A stretch of DNA of 64,000 nt from Amycolatopsis sp. WAC 01376 (GTDB lineage: Bacteria; Actinomycetota; Actinomycetes; Mycobacteriales; Pseudonocardiaceae): positions 248,001-312,000 of the forward strand of contig NZ_QHKL01000006.1 of assembly GCF_003947415.1 (NCBI RefSeq). Direction: 5' to 3'. Shown in pieces: positions 15,765-25,091 of the stretch. The notes beneath the pieces were generated by a model. That model saw nothing but the letters and a program-made list of their open reading frames with translations, was not told the origin of the DNA and made no database searches. How positions within the stretch are numbered: the stretch's first letter is position 1; every line of letters starts with the position of its first letter. Made by a program: the position numbers and the translations under genes.

Positions 15765-16385
15765 TCACGGTTCGCGGTCCTGGACCCGGCGGGCGATGGC
15801 GAGTGCGATCGGCGCCACGAGCCAGCACAGATACGCGCCGGCGTCCTCGGTCAGGAACGAGACGGGGATGGAAACCCCGAACACCGCGGCCAGGCAGATG
15901 CTGCGCGTCAGGCTTTGGGTGAAGACCCGGGGTGGGCCGTCGGTCCGGTACAGATGTTCGCCCCGGATCTCCCGGATGATCAGCGCGAACGACGCGGAGG
16001 CCAGCACCTGGACCGTCGCGTAGAGGCTGAACCGGAGCGGCAAGGCTCCCTCGGCGGTGATCACCCGCGTCGCGAACGGCATCAGGACCTGCATGAACAG
16101 CCATCCCAGGGTGAGGCTGATCAGGCGGCCGTTCAGCGAGCGGACATAGGGGAAGATCTCGTGGTGGGCGCGCCAGTGGGCGGAGATCACCGCGAAGCTG
16201 AGCGCGAAGGCGACGTACTCCTTGCCGTGGGCCGAAATCGAGCTCAGCATGGCGGCGGTGGTGTCGCCGTGGGGGATCGGGAGATCCAGTGCCAGCAAGG
16301 TGAGCGCGATCGCGATCACCGCGTCGACGAAGGTGGTGAGCCGCTCGGCGGCGGCCTTCCCGATCGCGTCGGTCTGTGTCGTCAT
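15765..16385 (-). CDS. TMEM175 family potassium channel-like protein
   Basis: A 206-residue membrane protein with about six helices, matching bacterial TMEM175 (DUF1211). The first helix reads RLTTFVDAVIAIALTLLALDL, close to the family filter motif RxxxFSDAV but with Val for the Ser. Bacterial homologues form tetrameric K+ leak channels. ATG at 16385. It lies 17 bases after a DUF6790 gene on the same strand; both are divergent from a MarR gene that may control them. Confidence 0.8.
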   Translation of the reverse strand: MTTQTDAIGKAAAERLTTFVDAVIAIALTLLALDLPIPHGDTTAAMLSSISAHGKEYVAFALSFAVISAHWRAHHEIFPYVRSLNGRLISLTLGWLFMQVLMPFATRVITAEGALPLRFSLYATVQVLASASFALIIREIRGEHLYRTDGPPRVFTQSLTRSICLAAVFGVSIPVSFLTEDAGAYLCWLVAPIALAIARRVQDREP

Positions 16386-16402
16386 GGTGAGCTCCCGTGG
16401 TC

Positions 16403-16927
16403 TCAGACGGCGATTGCCGCGGCCGGTCGTGGGAGGTTCGCGAGTCGCCGGGATCGCACGGCGAGAATGATCATGACCGCCGGGATCGCGATGTCGTTGA
16501 CGAGGACTCCGCCGGTGTTGCCGGGAGCGTGGTCGCCGCCCGCGAACCATTGGTAGACGTGGCCGATCGCGGCTCCCCAGAGGAACATCCCGCCGCCGAG
16601 GCCGATGGTGATGCGTTCGCGCGCGGACGCCGAGGCGGCCCGGAAGCCCATGACGGCCAGTGCGAGGTTGGCGAAGGCGATCTCGAACATGAACGGCGTC
16701 CGGTCGAAGCCGATCGCCGTGGCCATGACGTCCGGGAAGGCGAGGAAAGCGACCGTCATCCACAGGCTGCCGCAGCCGAAGGCGCCGATGGCCCACCAGC
16801 GCTGCCAGATCTCGAGCCGTTCCTCGGGTGACGTCGCGTGGCGGGCGCGGAGGAAGGCTCCGGCGGCGGGCACGACGATCCAGACCAGCGGGAAGGCGGA
16901 TTGGGCGAGGTAGGAGAAGGTGTCCAT
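16403..16927 (-). CDS. DUF6790 family membrane protein
   Basis: A 174-residue protein with four to five membrane helices. The features FDRTPFMFEIAFANLALAVMG and GAAIGHVYQWFAGGDHAPGNTGGVLVNDI are characteristic of DUF6790 proteins. Function is unknown. It is first in a two-gene unit with the TMEM175-like channel. A perfect palindrome lies just upstream, in the region shared with the MarR gene. Confidence 0.8.
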   Translation of the reverse strand: MDTFSYLAQSAFPLVWIVVPAAGAFLRARHATSPEERLEIWQRWWAIGAFGCGSLWMTVAFLAFPDVMATAIGFDRTPFMFEIAFANLALAVMGFRAASASARERITIGLGGGMFLWGAAIGHVYQWFAGGDHAPGNTGGVLVNDIAIPAVMIILAVRSRRLANLPRPAAAIAV

Positions 16928-16943
16928 GAGCTCAGTCTTACCC

Positions 16944-16957
16944 AGTTAATATTAACT
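16944..16957. promoter_or_regulatory. Palindrome AGTTAATATTAACT, candidate MarR operator
   Basis: A perfect 14-bp, AT-only-centred palindrome sits in the 56-base region between DUF6790 and marR. In otherwise GC-rich DNA this is a likely MarR site controlling both directions. A possible -10 (TATGGT, 16972-16977) lies seven bases before the marR GTG. Confidence 0.6.
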
Positions 16958-16983
16958 AGTCAACACTCTGGTATGGTGAGGTC

Positions 16984-17403
16984 GTGGATGACGGACTCGC
17001 AGACCTGCTGCACCGCGTGGTCATGCTGATGGGCGAAGCGGCCCGTCGGCGCGCCGATGACTCCGGTGGGTTGACCTACAGCCAGATACGGCTTCTTGGC
17101 ACGCTTGAGGACATCGAGCCGACGACGCAGCACCGGCTCGCTCAGGCGCTGTCGGTCTCCGACCCGGCGATCAGCCGGGCCTTGCGCCCACTCGAAGCGG
17201 ACGGTCTGGTGCGGATCACCGTCGACCCCGAACATGCGCGGCGGCGGCTCGTCCGGCTCACCGATCCCGGCCGGAAAGCCTTCCATGCCGCGGGAAAGCC
17301 GCTCTACGACGAGTTCCGCGAGGGACTCGTCGCGGCCGGCTTTCCTTACGAGCGCTACCTCGAAGACACCCTTCGGCTGGCGGAAATCCTCGCACCCGAC
17401 TGA
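16984..17403 (+). CDS. MarR family transcriptional regulator
   Basis: A 139-residue MarR protein: LTYSQIRLLGTLEDI, the recognition helix VSDPAISRALRPLEADGLV and wing ITVDPEHARRRLVRLTD. The GTG start at 16984 lies exactly where transcription is predicted to begin, so the message may be leaderless; no ribosome site is visible. It probably controls the divergent DUF6790/TMEM175 unit through the palindrome at 16944. Confidence 0.88.
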   Translation: MDDGLADLLHRVVMLMGEAARRRADDSGGLTYSQIRLLGTLEDIEPTTQHRLAQALSVSDPAISRALRPLEADGLVRITVDPEHARRRLVRLTDPGRKAFHAAGKPLYDEFREGLVAAGFPYERYLEDTLRLAEILAPD

Positions 17404-17418
17404 GTCCGCTGCCGCGAC

Positions 17419-18669
17419 TCAGATGGTGGTGATTCCGGCGCTCAGTGCCAGGGCCGCGGCTTCACCGCGTGAGGTGACGTCCAGCTTCTTCAGCAGGCCG
17501 GTGACATGGAACTTGACCGTGCTTTCGGTGATCCCGAGCGCGTCGGCGATGGACTTGTTGCGCTGCCCCCTGGCGACCAGCCGCAGCACTTCGAGTTCGC
17601 GGCGGTTGAGATTCGACGGCAGCGTCTCGTCGGTCCGGCCCGCGGCCGGTTCGAAGGGAACGCTGATGGCGACGTGGCTTCCCCACTCGGGGAGGGCGTC
17701 GATCCGGACGGTGGCGCCGAGGGTTTTCGCGCGTCCGTCGAGTTGCAGGCGCAGGCCGGCGCTGTCGAGGCTGCCCGGTCCCTGATCGCGGACGTCGAGG
17801 TGCAGCGCGGTGCTGTCGGTCGACCAGGCGATCCGGAGGCGGGTCAACTCGGGCTGGCTGGTGAAGGCCAGCACCGCCGTGCAGGTCATCGCGCGGGCGG
17901 CGTGGGCGATCTCGCCGGGTATCGGCCGCTCGTTTTTCGGCGGGGCGACGAAGTCCAGTCGCGCGTCGTGGTGGCGCAGCATTTGCCGGATTTCCCGCCG
18001 CAGCCTGCCGAACGCGGTGTGCGCGGGCTCTTCGGACTGGGCGAGATCGGTTTTCTGGGCCGATCGGAGCGCCACCAGTGCGGCCGAGGCGGAGTCGGGC
18101 GCGGCGAGCCGGGCGCGGTGGTCGTCCAGCCGGGAGGACCGCAGTGTGGTGAGGATCGTGACGAGCGCGGTTTCGTGCGCGGCGGCCATTTCGGCGATCG
18201 TCCTTGCGCGTTCGCTGGAGGCCGCGCGGGATTCGGCGAGGTAGTCGGGGCTGGCCTGCGTCACCTGCTGGCGGATCGAGGTCGCGACGACGCCGAAGAC
18301 CTCGGCCAGGGGAGCGGGATGCGGGAAGCGGGTCCGGCTCGACCGGGGGACGAGCGCGAGCAGGGTGCCGATCGGGTCCTGTACGGCCCAAACGGTCCGG
18401 GTGGCGCCGCCGAGAGTGGCCGTCGTGGTCAGCTGATGGCCGGGCGGCACGCTCGCTTTGAGCGCTTCGAGTTCGGCGATGGTGATCTTGTCGGTGATCT
18501 CCCTGGCGCCGGTGACCTTGCGCGGCCGCCCGGTGCACTCCCGGGTGAAGATGACCAGAGCCTGATGCGGCCAGCCGTCGGCGAGGAAGCGCGAGAACCG
18601 GTCGGCGATTTCGCGCAACGGGCCTTCGATCACGTCGCGCAGTGCGGTCAGGTCGGCGGAGTCGGGCAT
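17419..18669 (-). CDS. LuxR family transcriptional regulator
   Basis: A 416-residue regulator. A GAF-like N-terminal sensor region spans about 1-150, a helical middle part follows, then a degenerate HATPase-like section (VRDQGPGSLDSAGLRLQLDGR ... GSHVAISVPF), and finally a canonical LuxR helix-turn-helix (LNRRELEVLRLVARGQRNKSIADAL and GITESTVKFHVTGLLKKL). It thus resembles a histidine-kinase output fused to a LuxR domain, without a visible phospho-acceptor. Divergent from mscR by about 150 bases; a link to formaldehyde or thiol stress is possible but unproven. Confidence 0.82.
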   Translation of the reverse strand: MPDSADLTALRDVIEGPLREIADRFSRFLADGWPHQALVIFTRECTGRPRKVTGAREITDKITIAELEALKASVPPGHQLTTTATLGGATRTVWAVQDPIGTLLALVPRSSRTRFPHPAPLAEVFGVVATSIRQQVTQASPDYLAESRAASSERARTIAEMAAAHETALVTILTTLRSSRLDDHRARLAAPDSASAALVALRSAQKTDLAQSEEPAHTAFGRLRREIRQMLRHHDARLDFVAPPKNERPIPGEIAHAARAMTCTAVLAFTSQPELTRLRIAWSTDSTALHLDVRDQGPGSLDSAGLRLQLDGRAKTLGATVRIDALPEWGSHVAISVPFEPAAGRTDETLPSNLNRRELEVLRLVARGQRNKSIADALGITESTVKFHVTGLLKKLDVTSRGEAAALALSAGITTI

Positions 18670-18820
18670 CCAGTGAGCCTAGTGTCCGGCTCGCCTGGTC
18701 GAAAGGACAGGATCCACTGGACCGATGACCAGGTCGCTTGCGCGGCTTCCCGGCTTAGCCTCAGGTGAAGCATGCGTCGACGCGCATGCCTGTGTTGCCG
18801 AACGGCGGAGGAAACAGGGA

Positions 18821-19906
18821 ATGTCACAGCAGGTGCGCGGAGTGATCGCCAGGTCCCGGAACGCTCCGGTGGAGCTGACGGACATCGTGATCCCGGATCC
18901 GGGCCCCGGCGAGGTCGTCGTGTCGATCGCGTCCTGCGGGGTCTGCCACACGGATCTGACCTATCGCGACGGCGGCATCAACGACGAGTTCCCGTTCCTG
19001 CTCGGTCACGAGGCCGCGGGCACGGTGGAGAGCGTCGGCGACGGCGTGGACTCCGTACGACCGGGGGATTTCGTCGTCCTCAACTGGCGTGCGGTGTGCG
19101 GACAGTGCCGGGCCTGCAAGCGCGGACGCCCGCAGTACTGCTTCGACACCTTCAACGCGACACAGAAGATGACGCTGACCGACGGCACCGAGCTGACCCC
19201 GGCGCTGGGCATCGGAGCGTTCGCGGACAAGACGCTCGTCCACGCCGGACAGTGCACCAAGGTGGACCCGGCCGCGGACCCGGCCGTCGCGGGCCTGCTC
19301 GGCTGCGGCGTGATGGCCGGACTCGGCGCGGCGGTCAACACCGGCGCCGTCGGCCGCGGGGATTCGGTCGCGGTCATCGGCTGCGGGGGAGTCGGCGACG
19401 CAGCCGTCGTCGGTGCCCGGCTGGCCGGCGCGGGCACGATCATCGCGGTCGACCGCGACCAGCGGAAACTCGAGTGGGCCCGTGAACTCGGCGCGACCCA
19501 CACCGTCAACGCCTCCGACACCGACACGGTCGCCGCGATCCAGGAACTGACCGGTGGTTTCGGCGCCGACGTCGTCATCGACGCGGTCGGCCGCCCGGAG
19601 ACGTGGAAGGCCGCCTTCTACGCACGTGACCTGGCGGGCACGGTGGTCCTGGTCGGCGTCCCGACGCCGGACATGCGCCTGGAGATGCCGTTGATCGACT
19701 TCTTCTCCCGCGGTGGCGCGCTGAAGTCGTCCTGGTACGGCGATTGCCTGCCGGAGCGGGACTTCCCGATGCTGATCGACCTGTACCTGCAGGGCCGGTT
19801 GCCGCTGGAGCGGTTCGTGACCGAGCGGATCCCGCTCGACGGGGTCGAGAAGGCCTTCGACGCCATGCACGCCGGCGAGGTCCTGCGTTCGGTGGTGATC
19901 CTGTGA
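18821..19906 (+). CDS. mscR: S-(hydroxymethyl)mycothiol dehydrogenase
   Basis: A 361-residue zinc alcohol dehydrogenase of class III type. The catalytic-zinc ligands are in SCGVCHTDLTYRDG (Cys) and GHEAAG (His); the structural zinc loop CGQCRACKRGRPQYC has four Cys; the NAD fold is GCGGVGDAAV. This matches mycothiol-dependent formaldehyde dehydrogenase (MscR/MNO reductase), which oxidises the formaldehyde-mycothiol adduct and can reduce S-nitrosomycothiol. ATG 18821 is preceded by GGAGGAAACAGGGA. It overlaps the MBL hydrolase gene by four bases, the standard actinobacterial pairing. Confidence 0.92.
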   Translation: MSQQVRGVIARSRNAPVELTDIVIPDPGPGEVVVSIASCGVCHTDLTYRDGGINDEFPFLLGHEAAGTVESVGDGVDSVRPGDFVVLNWRAVCGQCRACKRGRPQYCFDTFNATQKMTLTDGTELTPALGIGAFADKTLVHAGQCTKVDPAADPAVAGLLGCGVMAGLGAAVNTGAVGRGDSVAVIGCGGVGDAAVVGARLAGAGTIIAVDRDQRKLEWARELGATHTVNASDTDTVAAIQELTGGFGADVVIDAVGRPETWKAAFYARDLAGTVVLVGVPTPDMRLEMPLIDFFSRGGALKSSWYGDCLPERDFPMLIDLYLQGRLPLERFVTERIPLDGVEKAFDAMHAGEVLRSVVIL

Positions 19907-20535
19907 GCGGGAACCTGCGGATCGAACGCGTCGTCACCGCCGGGGTCTTCGAACTCGACGGCGGGAGCTGGGACGTCGACAACAACGTCTGGCTCGTCGG
20001 GGACGACGACGAGGTCGTGATCGTCGACGCCGCGCACGACGAGAAGACCATCACCGAGGCCGTGGGCGGCCGTGACGTGGTCGCCGTCGTCTGCACCCAC
20101 GGGCACAACGACCACGTCACCGTCGCTCCGATGCTGAGCGAACACCTGCACGCCCCCGTCGTACTGCATCCGGGGGACCAGGAGCTGTGGGAGATGACCC
20201 ACCCCGGCCGCAACTTCCGGCACATCGAGGACGGCGAGCGGATCGCCGTCGCCGGCACGGAACTCGAGGTCATCCACACGCCGGGGCACTCACCCGGATC
20301 GGTGTGCCTGCACCTTCCCGAGGCCAAAGCGCTCTTCTCCGGGGACACGCTCTTCGCGGGCGGCCCCGGCGCGACGGGGCGCTCGTTCTCCGACTTCCCG
20401 ACGATCATTTCCTCGATCAGGGAACGGCTCTTCGCCTTGCCCGAGGACACGAAGGTCCACACCGGACACGGCGACCCCACCACCATCGGTACCGAAGCGC
20501 CCCATCTGGCCGAGTGGATCGCCCGCGGACACTGA
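19903..20535 (+). CDS. MBL-fold hydrolase, S-formylmycothiol hydrolase candidate
   Basis: A 210-residue metallo-beta-lactamase-fold enzyme. CTHGHNDHV is the HxHxDH metal motif, HTPGHSPGSVCLHL the third-site His, SGDTLFAGGPGATGR the bridging Asp, and HTGHGDPTT the last His, a glyoxalase-II-like layout. Because it is translationally coupled to mscR (GTGA overlap), it is probably the thioesterase that releases formate from formyl-mycothiol; that role is inferred from context. A small hairpin at 20531-20549 covers the convergent junction. Confidence 0.88.
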   Translation: MSGNLRIERVVTAGVFELDGGSWDVDNNVWLVGDDDEVVIVDAAHDEKTITEAVGGRDVVAVVCTHGHNDHVTVAPMLSEHLHAPVVLHPGDQELWEMTHPGRNFRHIEDGERIAVAGTELEVIHTPGHSPGSVCLHLPEAKALFSGDTLFAGGPGATGRSFSDFPTIISSIRERLFALPEDTKVHTGHGDPTTIGTEAPHLAEWIARGH

Positions 20536-20544
20536 GTCCCGGCC

Positions 20545-21522
20545 TCAGTCGATGAGGACGTTCTTGTAGAACAGGTTCGCGTAGCGGTTGATGTTGTCCA
20601 TGCTGCTGCGCGAACCGAAGCCCATGTACAACCGGGTCTCGCCGGCCAGGCTCCGGTAGATCCCGAGTCCCTCCGGCTCGCGGAACACCAGCGACTGCCC
20701 CGCCTTGGTCAGCGCGCGGCTCTTCACCTGGCCGGTGTTCATGTCGATGCACGTGACGTAGGAATTGATGTCGGCGGGATCCGCGTGGCCGGTACCGTCC
20801 AATGTGTACAGATACTGGCCGTAGATGGTGTACCCCTGGAACGTCACCGCCTGGTCGGACAGTGCGGGCTGCGGGAAGTGCGCCAGCGGTGCGCTGAAGT
20901 TGCCTGCCGCGGCGGACGCCAGCGGGTACACGCTGATGTGCATCTTGCCGCCTTCCTTGCGGCGCACCGCGATCCGCTTGTTGATCGGATCGGTGGCGCA
21001 GGTGATCGTGTCGCTGCCGGTGAGGAACTTCTTCACCGACGGCGTGCCACCGTTGACGAATTTGAACCTGGCCAGCGCCGTCCCGCGACCGGCGCCGGTC
21101 GGTCCGTCCGAGTCGCATTCCATCCAAATGTAGGAGTCGGTGCCCACCGGTTCGACGCCGATCGAAACACCGTGCCCGGCGTTGTTGAGATGCATCGAGC
21201 CCTGGATCTCCCCGGAGAAGTTGACCTGCGTGACGCACAGGTCGTCCCCGGTCCCGCCGTTGCGGGCGTTCACGATGAAGATGCGCACGTTCTGGTTGTC
21301 GAAGGCGAAGCCCTGCATCACGTGGTGCGACTCGTGCAGGATCTTGCTGCGGAACTCGTCGTAGGACGGCTTGGTGAGGTCGAAACGCTTGGACACCGGC
21401 ATCGCGGTGATCGCGGCCGAAGCCGGTCCGGCAAACATCGCGCCGGTGCCGAGCAGCGCCGTCGTCGCGGCGAGTCCACCGCCCATGCGCAACAGTGAAC
21501 GTCGGGAAACGTGCTCGGACAT
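20545..21522 (-). CDS. Tat-exported protein, P68-RBP/TagC-like beta-propeller
   Basis: A 325-residue secreted protein. The N-terminus SRRSLLRMGGGLAATTALLG is a twin-arginine signal ending near ASAA. The mature part is rich in Asp/Gly turns and strands (LHESHHVMQGFAFDNQNVRIFIVN, GYTIYGQYLYTLDGT, EPEGLGIYRS), matching proteins annotated as TagC-like or phage P68 receptor-binding beta-propellers. Its role in Gram-positive envelopes is uncertain. It stands alone, convergent with the MBL gene. Confidence 0.65.
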   Translation of the reverse strand: MSEHVSRRSLLRMGGGLAATTALLGTGAMFAGPASAAITAMPVSKRFDLTKPSYDEFRSKILHESHHVMQGFAFDNQNVRIFIVNARNGGTGDDLCVTQVNFSGEIQGSMHLNNAGHGVSIGVEPVGTDSYIWMECDSDGPTGAGRGTALARFKFVNGGTPSVKKFLTGSDTITCATDPINKRIAVRRKEGGKMHISVYPLASAAAGNFSAPLAHFPQPALSDQAVTFQGYTIYGQYLYTLDGTGHADPADINSYVTCIDMNTGQVKSRALTKAGQSLVFREPEGLGIYRSLAGETRLYMGFGSRSSMDNINRYANLFYKNVLID

Positions 21523-21618
21523 GAGCGCTCACCTTCGTCGAGTTTCGAGGTCCGATCGAAACTTCTCGAAGCGCGTACAAGATTCGTACAATGCGGCCGC
21601 GAACCCGAGCGTGCCGCG

Positions 21619-23325
21619 CTAGGCCGGTGCCAGGGAAGCGTTCCAGAAGTCGGCGTAGCGGCCGCCGCGGCGGAGCAGTTCGTCATGGCGGCCTTCTTCC
21701 ACGATCCGGCCGCCGTCGAGGAAGGCGATGCGATCGGCGCGCCGGACCGTCCGCATCCGATGCGCGACCATCACGACCGTCCTGCCCGCCATCAGGCGTT
21801 CGATGCCCTCGTGGACGGCGGCCTCGTTCACCGGGTCCAGCGCGGAGGTCACTTCGTCCAGAAGCACGATGGGCGCGTCCTTCAGCAGCGCCCGCGCGAT
21901 CGAGACGCGCTGACGTTCGCCTCCCGACAGCAGCGTGCCACCCTCGCCGACGGTCGCCGCCCAGCCGCCGGGCAGCCGCTCGATCACCTCGTCCAGCCGC
22001 GCGGCGCTCGCCGCCGCCCGCAGTTCGGCCTCGGTGGCTTCGGGACGGCCCAGCCGTACGTTGTCCTCGATCGTGCCGTCGAAAAGGTAGACGTCCTGGA
22101 AGACGATGGCGATCCTCGCCATCAACTCCTCGGTGGCGACGGAGCGCAGGTCCACGCCGCCCACGCGCACCGCGCCCGCGTCCACGTCGTGGAAGCGCGC
22201 GAGCACCTGCAGCAGTGTGCTCTTGCCCGCGCCCGAGGGGCCGACCACGGCGAGGCGCTGTCCCTCCGGCACGGACAACGACAGGTCGTCGAACACCGTG
22301 CGCTCGCCATGCCGGAAGGTGACGGACTCAAGATCCAGGCCATGACCCACCGGCCGGATCGGGTCGGCCGCTTCCGGCAGGGGCTCGGTGCGCAGGACCG
22401 CGTCGAGCCTGGCCAGTTCGGAGCGTGCGGAGCGGAGTTTGCCGCCGATGTCGGCCAGCGACAGGACAGGATCGGCGCCGCGGGCGGCCAGCACCAGGAT
22501 CGTCAGCACCTCCGCGACACCGATGCTCCCGCCGAGCGCGAGGTAGGTGCCCAGAAGCAGCAACACGGTGAACATCGCCTGCACCACGAGCGTCAAGCCG
22601 ATCATGCCGGGCAAAACCGACAACACGGTACGGCGGGAGGCACGCTGAAGTCCTTGCAGTGCCTCGTCGAGCAACGCGAAACGGTGGGCGCTCCGGCCGC
22701 CGGCGCGCAGCACCGGCTGGGCCTGAAGGAACTCGATGACGCGGCCGGTGGCCTCGGTGTCCCGTTCGTGGCGGTCGGCATCGCCCGCGGCCACCGAGCG
22801 GCCTGCCCGGAGCTGGATCGCCACCACGAGGGGAACGGCGAGGAGCGCGACGAGCCCCAGCTGCCAGTTGAAGGCGAGCATCACGCCGATGATCGTCAAG
22901 GGGGTGACGAAGGCGGAGATGTAGGGCCCCAGCAGATGCGCGATCACGCCCATCGTCTCCAGCACGCCCTGGCCCGCCAGGACGGACAGCTCTCCGACGC
23001 GGCCGGTGCTGTACCAGCCGAGGGGCAGCCGGGCCAGATGATCGCCGAGGCGGTGGTACATCCCGCCCAGCAGCGTGGTTCCGGCGCGGAAGCCGAACAG
23101 ATCGCTGACATAGCGCAGCACCGCGTAGATCGCGACCGCGCCGCCGAACATGATCAGCCAGGGCACCGCGTCCGCGGGATTGCCGCCGAACAGCGCTGTC
23201 AGCACGGGAACCAGCAGTGCGTAGGACAACCCCTCGACGATCGCGGTCGTCGTCATCAAGGCCACGGTGCGGCGCACTGGCCGGGCGTAGTCCTGGCCGA
23301 GGACGTGCAGCAGGGTGCGGATCAT
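21619..23325 (-). CDS. ABC transporter, fused permease/ATPase (IrtB/YbtP-like)
   Basis: A 568-residue half-transporter: six membrane helices in about 1-310, then a nucleotide-binding domain with Walker A GPSGAGKSTLL, signature LSGGERQRVSIARALL, Walker B IVLLDEVTSALD and switch His in VAHR. Gene order and sequence style match the second half of heterodimeric siderophore-type pairs (IrtAB, YbtPQ), which can import although they have exporter topology. ATGA overlap (23322-23325) couples it to the first half. Confidence 0.88.
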   Translation of the reverse strand: MIRTLLHVLGQDYARPVRRTVALMTTTAIVEGLSYALLVPVLTALFGGNPADAVPWLIMFGGAVAIYAVLRYVSDLFGFRAGTTLLGGMYHRLGDHLARLPLGWYSTGRVGELSVLAGQGVLETMGVIAHLLGPYISAFVTPLTIIGVMLAFNWQLGLVALLAVPLVVAIQLRAGRSVAAGDADRHERDTEATGRVIEFLQAQPVLRAGGRSAHRFALLDEALQGLQRASRRTVLSVLPGMIGLTLVVQAMFTVLLLLGTYLALGGSIGVAEVLTILVLAARGADPVLSLADIGGKLRSARSELARLDAVLRTEPLPEAADPIRPVGHGLDLESVTFRHGERTVFDDLSLSVPEGQRLAVVGPSGAGKSTLLQVLARFHDVDAGAVRVGGVDLRSVATEELMARIAIVFQDVYLFDGTIEDNVRLGRPEATEAELRAAASAARLDEVIERLPGGWAATVGEGGTLLSGGERQRVSIARALLKDAPIVLLDEVTSALDPVNEAAVHEGIERLMAGRTVVMVAHRMRTVRRADRIAFLDGGRIVEEGRHDELLRRGGRYADFWNASLAPA

Positions 23326-25064
23326 CGGTACTCCTCGGATTGCCAGAAGGCGGCGAACTTTCCGTTCTGTGCCAGTAGGTCGGCGGGTTTGCCCTGCTCG
23401 ACGATCGACCCGTCGTCCAGCATCACGACGGTGTCGGCGTCGGCGATCGTCTCCAGGCGGTGGGCGATGAGCAGGATCGTGCGATCGCTTTCCAGCGTGG
23501 TCAACGCCCGCCGTACCGCCTGCTCGGTTTGCGGGTCGGCGAAGGCGGTCGCCTCGTCCAGCACCAGGACGAGGGTGGCGGCGAGCAAGGCGCGGGCGAG
23601 TGAGATCCGCTGCGCCTCCCCACCCGACAGCCCGGCTTCCCGCCCCAGCACCGTGTCGTAGCCGTGTGGCAGCTCGAGAATCCGATCATGGATGTTCGCC
23701 ATCCGGGCCGCGCGGACCACGTCGTCGAGATCGGCGTGCGGTACGGCGAGCGCGATGTTGTCCGCGACCGAGGCTCGCAGCAGGCGAACGTCCTGGAAGA
23801 CGAAGGAAACCATCCGGTAGAGGTCATGGCTGCCGAGTTCGCGCAGATCGACGCCGCCCAGGGTGACCGAACCGTGGGCCGGGTCGAAGAAACGCGGCAG
23901 CAATTGAACCAAGGTGGACTTGCCGCTGCCCGAGGGCCCGACGATCGCGGTGACCGTGCCCGGTTCGAGGACCAGGTCGATTCCGCGCAGCACCTCGCGA
24001 TCGGCTTCGTAACCGAAGCGCACATCACGCAGTTCCACCCGGTGGCCCCGCGGCGCGATCGGATGTGCGGGCTCCGGCAGCGGCGCCACGTCGAGCACGG
24101 TCCTGATCCGGCCGATCGCGCGTTTGGCGGCCTGCAGGTCGTCGAAAGCGTGCGCGATCAGAGCCGCCACCGGAGCGGTCAAACCCAGTCCCAGCAACAG
24201 GAACGGCAGCAGGTCGGCCGGGGGCAGGCCACCGGTCGTGATCAGCACGGTGCCGCCGATCAGGACGACCAGCAGGACGAACGGAGGTGACAGCACCAGC
24301 TGCATTCCGGCCGCGAGCACGGAAAGGCCGCGTACGAAGCCGTGGTAAACGCCGACGAAGTCGTCGGTGGCCGTGCGGAACCTGCGGTGGGCGCGCCCGG
24401 CACCGCCGAACGCCTTGACCACCGAGATGCCCTGGACGAACTCGACGACGGAATCGGCGATCCGCCCCATGGCCGCGTCGAACCGCTTCTCCTGTTCCAG
24501 CCGGGCCGGGGTCATCATCAGCGGGATATGCGCCAGTGCCAGCACCACCGGGATCAGCGTGATCAGCGTGAGCCGCCAGTCGATGGTGAACAGGTAGACC
24601 AGCGAGACCAGTGGCACCACGAACGCGGCGACGAGCTCGCCGGGGGCGTGGGCGATGAACGGGTGCACGGCACTGACGTCCTCGCCGACCACCTTGGCCA
24701 GTTCACCGGTCCGGCGCCGGGAGAACCAGCCGATCGGCACGCGACCCAGCCGCGCGGCCAGGTGACGGCGAAAGGCCAATTGCACCCGGCCGTCGAGCAG
24801 GTGCCCGATTCCGGACGACGCGGCGGTGAACAGCAGCCGGACGAGCAGGCCGACGGCACCGGCGATCGCGACGAACCAGACCCGATCGTGGTCGATCGGG
24901 CCAGGGGCCAGCAGCGCGCGCCCCAGTTCGACGACCGCCAGCAGCGGCGCCAGTCCCGCGAGCGCGCCGATCACCTGCAGTAAGACGACGGCGCCGAAGC
25001 TCCATCTGTAAGGGCGCAGCAGCCCGGCCATGGACTGTCCCGCCGCGAAATCGGTGGTAGTCAT
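23322..25064 (-). CDS. ABC transporter, fused permease/ATPase (IrtA/YbtQ-like)
   Basis: A 580-residue half-transporter with six helices and an ATPase domain: Walker A GPSGSGKSTLV, signature LSGGEAQRISLARALL, Walker B LVLVLDEATAFADP and H-loop IAHR. There is no N-terminal siderophore-interacting (SIP) domain, unlike mycobacterial IrtA. It lies 27 bases after a serine hydrolase gene and precedes its partner half, forming a three-gene operon divergent from a TetR gene. The cargo could be a siderophore, peptide or drug. Confidence 0.88.
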   Translation of the reverse strand: MTTTDFAAGQSMAGLLRPYRWSFGAVVLLQVIGALAGLAPLLAVVELGRALLAPGPIDHDRVWFVAIAGAVGLLVRLLFTAASSGIGHLLDGRVQLAFRRHLAARLGRVPIGWFSRRRTGELAKVVGEDVSAVHPFIAHAPGELVAAFVVPLVSLVYLFTIDWRLTLITLIPVVLALAHIPLMMTPARLEQEKRFDAAMGRIADSVVEFVQGISVVKAFGGAGRAHRRFRTATDDFVGVYHGFVRGLSVLAAGMQLVLSPPFVLLVVLIGGTVLITTGGLPPADLLPFLLLGLGLTAPVAALIAHAFDDLQAAKRAIGRIRTVLDVAPLPEPAHPIAPRGHRVELRDVRFGYEADREVLRGIDLVLEPGTVTAIVGPSGSGKSTLVQLLPRFFDPAHGSVTLGGVDLRELGSHDLYRMVSFVFQDVRLLRASVADNIALAVPHADLDDVVRAARMANIHDRILELPHGYDTVLGREAGLSGGEAQRISLARALLAATLVLVLDEATAFADPQTEQAVRRALTTLESDRTILLIAHRLETIADADTVVMLDDGSIVEQGKPADLLAQNGKFAAFWQSEEYR

Positions 25065-25091
25065 CGTTCTCCTGATTTCGTGAGGGCCCGG

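Noticed and set aside
21511..23661. A 716-codon plus-strand frame
   Set aside because: It lies opposite the ABC transporter gene, is His/Gln/Arg-rich and has no recognisable domain; the minus-strand protein is certain.
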